The position numbers were made by a program, and so were the translations under genes. From NCBI GenBank assembly GCA_035762175.1, contig DASTPP010000232.1, positions 1 through 30,226 on the forward strand: a stretch of DNA of 30,226 nucleotides, read 5' to 3'. Every line of letters begins with the position of its first letter. Within the stretch, counting starts at the first letter, position 1. The notes below the pieces were generated by a model. The model was not told where the DNA came from and made no database searches. It worked only from the letters and a program-made list of their open reading frames with translations. Below are positions 26,997 to 30,226 of the stretch, in pieces. Source of the DNA: DASTPP01 sp035762175. GTDB taxonomy: Bacteria > Myxococcota_A > Polyangia > Polyangiales > Polyangiaceae.

Positions 26997-28574
26997 CGGC
27001 CGGCCGGTGGAGGCCGGGGCGGCGTCGGCCAGGGGCAGGGTGATGACGAAGGTCGCGCCGCCGCCGGGGCCGCTGCGCACCTGGGCGTAGCCGCCGTGCG
27101 CCTCGGCGATGTGCTTGACCAGCGCGAGGCCGATGCCGCTGCCCCGCACCCGCCCCTCGCGCGCCGCCCGGCCCCGCTCGAAGCGCTCGAAGACCTTGCG
27201 CTGCTCGTCGGGCGGCAGCCCCGGGCCGGCGTCGCGCACGTAGAGCTCGGCGGCGTAGCGGTGGCAGACGGCGCCGACCTCGAGCGTCTTGCCGTCTTTG
27301 GCGTACTTGATGGCGTTGTCGAGCAGGTTGATGAGCGCGAGCTCGATCGCCCGCGCGTCGACGCGCGCTTCGGGCAGCTCGGGCGGCAGGCGCGTCGTCA
27401 GGTCCATGCCTTCGCTCTCGGCGCGGTAGCGCACCACCTCGACCGCGCGCTGCACCACCTCGCCGAGGTCGGCCGGCGCGAAGTCGAAGGCCGCCCCGCC
27501 CCGCTCGAGCCGGGCGAAGTCGAGCACGTTCTCGATGAGCGCGCCGAGCCGCTCGCTCTCGAGCAAGATGATCTGCAGGTACTGCCGCCGCTTCTCTTCG
27601 CTCGCCGCCCGCCCCGAGTGCAGCATCTCGGCGAACATGCGCACGAGCGCGAGCGGCGTCTTCAGCTCGTGCGACACGTTCGCCACGAGCTCGATCTTCT
27701 GGCGGTTGAGGCGCTGCTCTTTCGCGACGGCGTAGAGCGCGAACGCGACGCCCGCCACGATGACGACGCACGCGCTCGCCACCAGCCCGAACTCGAGCTG
27801 CCGGCGCCGCTCGGCCTTCGCCGCGATCTCGTCGGCCGCCGTCAGCGCCACCTGCAGCCGCCAGCCGTAGAGCGTCGTCGGGAAGGGGCGCCCCACCGTG
27901 AACTCGCCCGAGGGCAGCGCCGCGCCGTAGACGAGCCGCCCCTCCTCGTCGACCACGCTGACGCGCGCCCGCCCCGTCGCGTCGGCGTACAGCCGCGGGA
28001 AGACCTCGTGCACCAGCCGCGGCACGTCGTGCCAGGCCACCACGAGGTGCCGCCGCCCCTCGACCGGGCGCTGCCAGTAGCTCAGGAGGTAGCTCTGGCC
28101 GTTGTACGTCTTGTGCAGGTGCCGCAGCTCGCCCTCGGGCGCGTGCCAGAGCTCGAAGTCGGCCAGCACGCGCCGCACCAGCAGCCGCCGGAACGCCTCG
28201 TCTTCGGGCCCCGGCGCCCGGCTGGCGAAGGCGACCACCTCGCGCCCCTCGCTGGCGAGGTCGAGCAGCAGCACCGCCCGCACCGTCGGCGTCTCGCGCG
28301 CCGCGGTCGGCAGCCAGTTCGCCCCCACCTCGTCGAGCCCGCCCGCGTCGACCTCGGCCGCGACGACGTTGTCTTGCTCGATGACCAGCCGGTCGAGCCG
28401 GTCGACCTTCTCGTTGGTCAGCGAGAGCGTCGCCTCGACCACCGACTGCTGGCGCACCTGCTCGAGCTGGAACGACGCCCGGTAGGTGTACGCGCCGATG
28501 ACCAGCACCGCCGCCACCACCGTCGGCAGAAAGAAGTAAAGGGCCGAACGCCCCAGCCGGCTGCCGCCCGGCAT
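26979..28574 (-). CDS. Membrane sensor histidine kinase
   Basis: 531 residues. Membrane helix 1 lies near residues 12-30 (ALYFFLPTVVAAVLVIGAYT) and helix 2 near 262-285 (GLVASACVVIVAGVAFALYA), enclosing a ~230-residue extracytoplasmic sensor region with no domain I can name. The kinase core follows: H-box NVSHELKTPLALVRMFAEML with phospho-acceptor His302, N-box NLLDNAIKY (416-424), G-boxes DAGPGLP and GSGIGLALVK. The F-box region is FERFERGRAA. It should autophosphorylate and pass phosphate to a response regulator, which is not in the window. It starts 9 bp after the GAF-protein stop, so the two are probably cotranscribed and may work in one pathway. The stop lies within a tandem repeat. Confidence 0.93.
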   Translation of the reverse strand: MPGGSRLGRSALYFFLPTVVAAVLVIGAYTYRASFQLEQVRQQSVVEATLSLTNEKVDRLDRLVIEQDNVVAAEVDAGGLDEVGANWLPTAARETPTVRAVLLLDLASEGREVVAFASRAPGPEDEAFRRLLVRRVLADFELWHAPEGELRHLHKTYNGQSYLLSYWQRPVEGRRHLVVAWHDVPRLVHEVFPRLYADATGRARVSVVDEEGRLVYGAALPSGEFTVGRPFPTTLYGWRLQVALTAADEIAAKAERRRQLEFGLVASACVVIVAGVAFALYAVAKEQRLNRQKIELVANVSHELKTPLALVRMFAEMLHSGRAASEEKRRQYLQIILLESERLGALIENVLDFARLERGGAAFDFAPADLGEVVQRAVEVVRYRAESEGMDLTTRLPPELPEARVDARAIELALINLLDNAIKYAKDGKTLEVGAVCHRYAAELYVRDAGPGLPPDEQRKVFERFERGRAAREGRVRGSGIGLALVKHIAEAHGGYAQVRSGPGGGATFVITLPLADAAPASTGRPLSPEP

Positions 28575-28583
28575 CGCCCGCCC

Positions 28584-30226
28584 TCAGCGCCCGGCGCCCG
28601 CCGCCGCCCCGAGCCGCGACAGGAACTCGGCGAGCTGCTCGGCCACGTACTCGAGCGCCCGGGCGTCGGCCTCGCCGAAGGGCACGCCGTCGCTCGGGTT
28701 GCCGAGCTCGATCAGCCCCAGGCGCCCGCCCTCGCCCCCCACCGCGACGGCGACGAGGCTGCGCAGCGGCTCGCCCCCGAGCGTCCAGCGCCCGCCCTGA
28801 AAGCGCGCGTCGCCGCCCGCGTCGGGCACGACGAACGCCCCCTTCTGCCCCAGCGCCGGCGCGATCGAGGGGTCGAGCTCGGGCGTGCGCGCGCCGACCA
28901 GGCGCTGGCCCCCCGAGGGCGCGCGCGCCCCGGCCACCACGAACTCGCGCCGCCCGGCGTCGTAGACGTGGCAGAACGACAGCCGGCTCGGCACGACGCG
29001 CCCGAGCAGGGCGAGCACGAACTCGACGCCCTCGCGCTCGGACCCGATCGACTGCAGGGCCGGCATCGCCTCGAAGAGCTGCGCGAGCAGGTCGGAGGCC
29101 GAGGCGTGGCGCGGCGGCGCGAGCCCGGGCTCCCACTTCATCTTCGCCGTCAGGTTGGCGTTGAAGGGCTTGGGCGCGGGCCCCGCCGCCGCGTCGCCCT
29201 GCGGCGGCGGGGGCTTGGCCGAGGCGGGCCGCGCGGGCGGCGCGGACTTCGACGGCCGCGGCGAGGCGGCCGCGGCGGGCGGCGCCGACCCGGGCGCGGC
29301 GGGCGGCTTGGCCGAGGCGGGCCGCGCGGGCGGCGCCGACTTCGTCGCGGCGGGCGGGGGCGCCGACTTGGTGGCGGGGGGCGGGGGAGGCGCCGACTTG
29401 GTGGCGGCGGGCGCGGGGGGCGCCGACTTGGCGGCGGCGGGCGCGGGCGGCGCGGGCGTCGGCCGCGGGGCCGCCGGAGCAGGCGGCGCGGGCGTCGGTC
29501 GCGGGGCCGCCGGAGCAGGCGGCGCGGGCGTGAACGCATTCGCCTCGGCGCCGGGCCTCGCGGGGGCGGCGGGCCTCTCGGCCGCCGGCTTCAGCCCGTC
29601 GGGGAAGGCTTCTGGCGCGAGGCTGATCGCGCCGAGCAAGGGCGTCGGCTCGTCGATGAACGCAAACTCGCCCGCCATCACCGGGCTATGCTGGCCGGTC
29701 GAATCGGCCCGCGCCTCCGGCGGCAGGTACGGGGACGCCACCACCGCCGTGAGCTCTTCGGCCGCGTCGGCCACGCTCGGCAAGGGCTCTACCCCGGGCT
29801 GCTGCCGGCTCGCCATGACGGCGGGGCTGGCGATGAGGTCGTGCGACGACTGCTCGGCGATGTGCACCGGACCGAAGGCCGCTGGTGGCCAGCCCTCCGA
29901 CGAATCGTTGCCGCCCTTGCCGCCGCCGCCCGTCGCCGCGTCGCGCGGCGATCTCGGCGTGCCGCCGGGGCGCGAGGACCCGGGGGGCATTGGCGTCGTC
30001 GTGGCCCCGGCCGGCGGCGTCGCCTTGACGAGGTCGGCGCGGGGCAGGGGCACCGTCTGGTTGCCGCCACCCGGCAGGGCGTTGAAGGGCGAGGGCAGGT
30101 TGCCCGGCAGCGAGGCGAAGGGCGAGGGGAACACCCCCGCCATCGACATGCCCGCCCCCCCCATCGAGCCGTGCAGCATGCGCTGCTGCAGCGGGTAGGC
30201 GACCTTGGGCTCGGGGCCGTGCCAGT
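28584..30226 (-). CDS. GAF-domain protein with long Ala/Pro/Lys-rich N-terminus (5' partial)
   Basis: The frame is open to the right edge; the first ATG inside is at 30179, but the 15 codons before it (HGPEPKVAYPLQQR and flanks) also look coding, so the start may lie outside. Counting from that ATG, residues 1-180 are Pro/Gly/Ser-rich with a few hydrophobic patches. Residues ~200-340 are a low-complexity tract with repeated ATKSAPP, PAPPAPAAPRPT and RPASAKPP units. Residues ~360-520 form a GAF-like domain (SDLLAQLFEAMPALQSIGSE, FVLALLGRVVPSRLSFCHVY, FVVPDAGGDARFQGG, RLGLIELGNPSDGVPF, ALEYVAEQLAEFLSRL). GAF domains bind small ligands or mediate dimerisation; the ligand is unknown. Located just upstream of the histidine kinase gene. 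Confidence 0.82.
   Translation of the reverse strand, partial: WHGPEPKVAYPLQQRMLHGSMGGAGMSMAGVFPSPFASLPGNLPSPFNALPGGGNQTVPLPRADLVKATPPAGATTTPMPPGSSRPGGTPRSPRDAATGGGGKGGNDSSEGWPPAAFGPVHIAEQSSHDLIASPAVMASRQQPGVEPLPSVADAAEELTAVVASPYLPPEARADSTGQHSPVMAGEFAFIDEPTPLLGAISLAPEAFPDGLKPAAERPAAPARPGAEANAFTPAPPAPAAPRPTPAPPAPAAPRPTPAPPAPAAAKSAPPAPAATKSAPPPPPATKSAPPPAATKSAPPARPASAKPPAAPGSAPPAAAASPRPSKSAPPARPASAKPPPPQGDAAAGPAPKPFNANLTAKMKWEPGLAPPRHASASDLLAQLFEAMPALQSIGSEREGVEFVLALLGRVVPSRLSFCHVYDAGRREFVVAGARAPSGGQRLVGARTPELDPSIAPALGQKGAFVVPDAGGDARFQGGRWTLGGEPLRSLVAVAVGGEGGRLGLIELGNPSDGVPFGEADARALEYVAEQLAEFLSRLGAAAGAGR
29318..29530 (-). repeat. In-frame low-complexity repeats in the GAF-protein gene
   Basis: The tract encodes two PAPPAPAAPRPT units followed by several (A)TKSAPP/AKSAPP units. 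On the plus strand it reads as repeated GGCGCGGGCGTCGG and GGCGCCGACTTGGTGGCG blocks. Confidence 0.7.

Overview
This window has very high G+C (roughly 75% by eye) and strong G/C bias at third codon positions. Several features point to a myxobacterium (Myxococcota, probably a Polyangiales-like lineage). They are two secreted trypsin-like proteases ending in MYXO-CTERM-type tails, a PilZ-like domain of the kind expanded in Myxococcus, Gly-rich-linker lipoproteins, a sigma factor/DUF1109 (NrsF-like) pair, and many proteins with long Ala/Pro-rich disordered regions. The species cannot be told from the sequence alone.

Layout. 1-4.4 kb (+): the 3' part of a PilZ-like protein, then a translationally coupled envelope protein combining a zinc-metallopeptidase-like domain, a TolB-like propeller and an outer-membrane barrel. 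4.5-8.8 kb (-): a trypsin-like protease and a membrane-anchored M23 endopeptidase. 9.0-12.3 kb (+): a housekeeping block of rpmE, a DUF1385 membrane protein, prfA, a small unknown gene and xseB. 12.6-18.3 kb (+): a Clp-type double-AAA+ ATPase, an outer-membrane barrel protein, a Cys-containing lipoprotein and a second trypsin-like protease. 18.3-23.0 kb is an accessory segment. It holds an endonuclease/exonuclease/phosphatase (EEP) protein with a small partner, a nucleotidyltransferase-HEPN fusion, an internally deleted gene remnant, and a coiled-coil protein whose stop codon has been lost so that it reads antisense through the remnant. 23.0-24.0 kb has no convincing gene. It holds a degenerate 21-bp repeat tract and an array of six perfect or near-perfect hairpins bounded by a 25-bp direct repeat, resembling a REP/BIME-type element. 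24.0-30.2 kb (-): a beta-propeller lipoprotein, an NrsF-like anti-sigma candidate coupled to a sigma-70-family factor, a sensor histidine kinase, and a GAF-domain protein running off the right edge.

How the genes work together. The 9-12 kb block serves translation (L31, RF1) and DNA repair (ExoVII small subunit). Most of the rest concerns the cell envelope and signalling: secreted proteases, barrels, lipoproteins, sigma/anti-sigma, kinase and GAF protein. The 18.3-22.1 kb segment, parts of which look less GC-rich than their surroundings, resembles a decaying defence or toxin-antitoxin patch.

The most unusual DNA-level feature is that at least five genes end inside short tandem duplications that include the stop codon. 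Unit sizes are about 17, 19, 32, 35 and 42 bp. This looks like a recurrent slippage habit of this genome. No rRNA, tRNA, CRISPR array, transposase or integrase was recognised.
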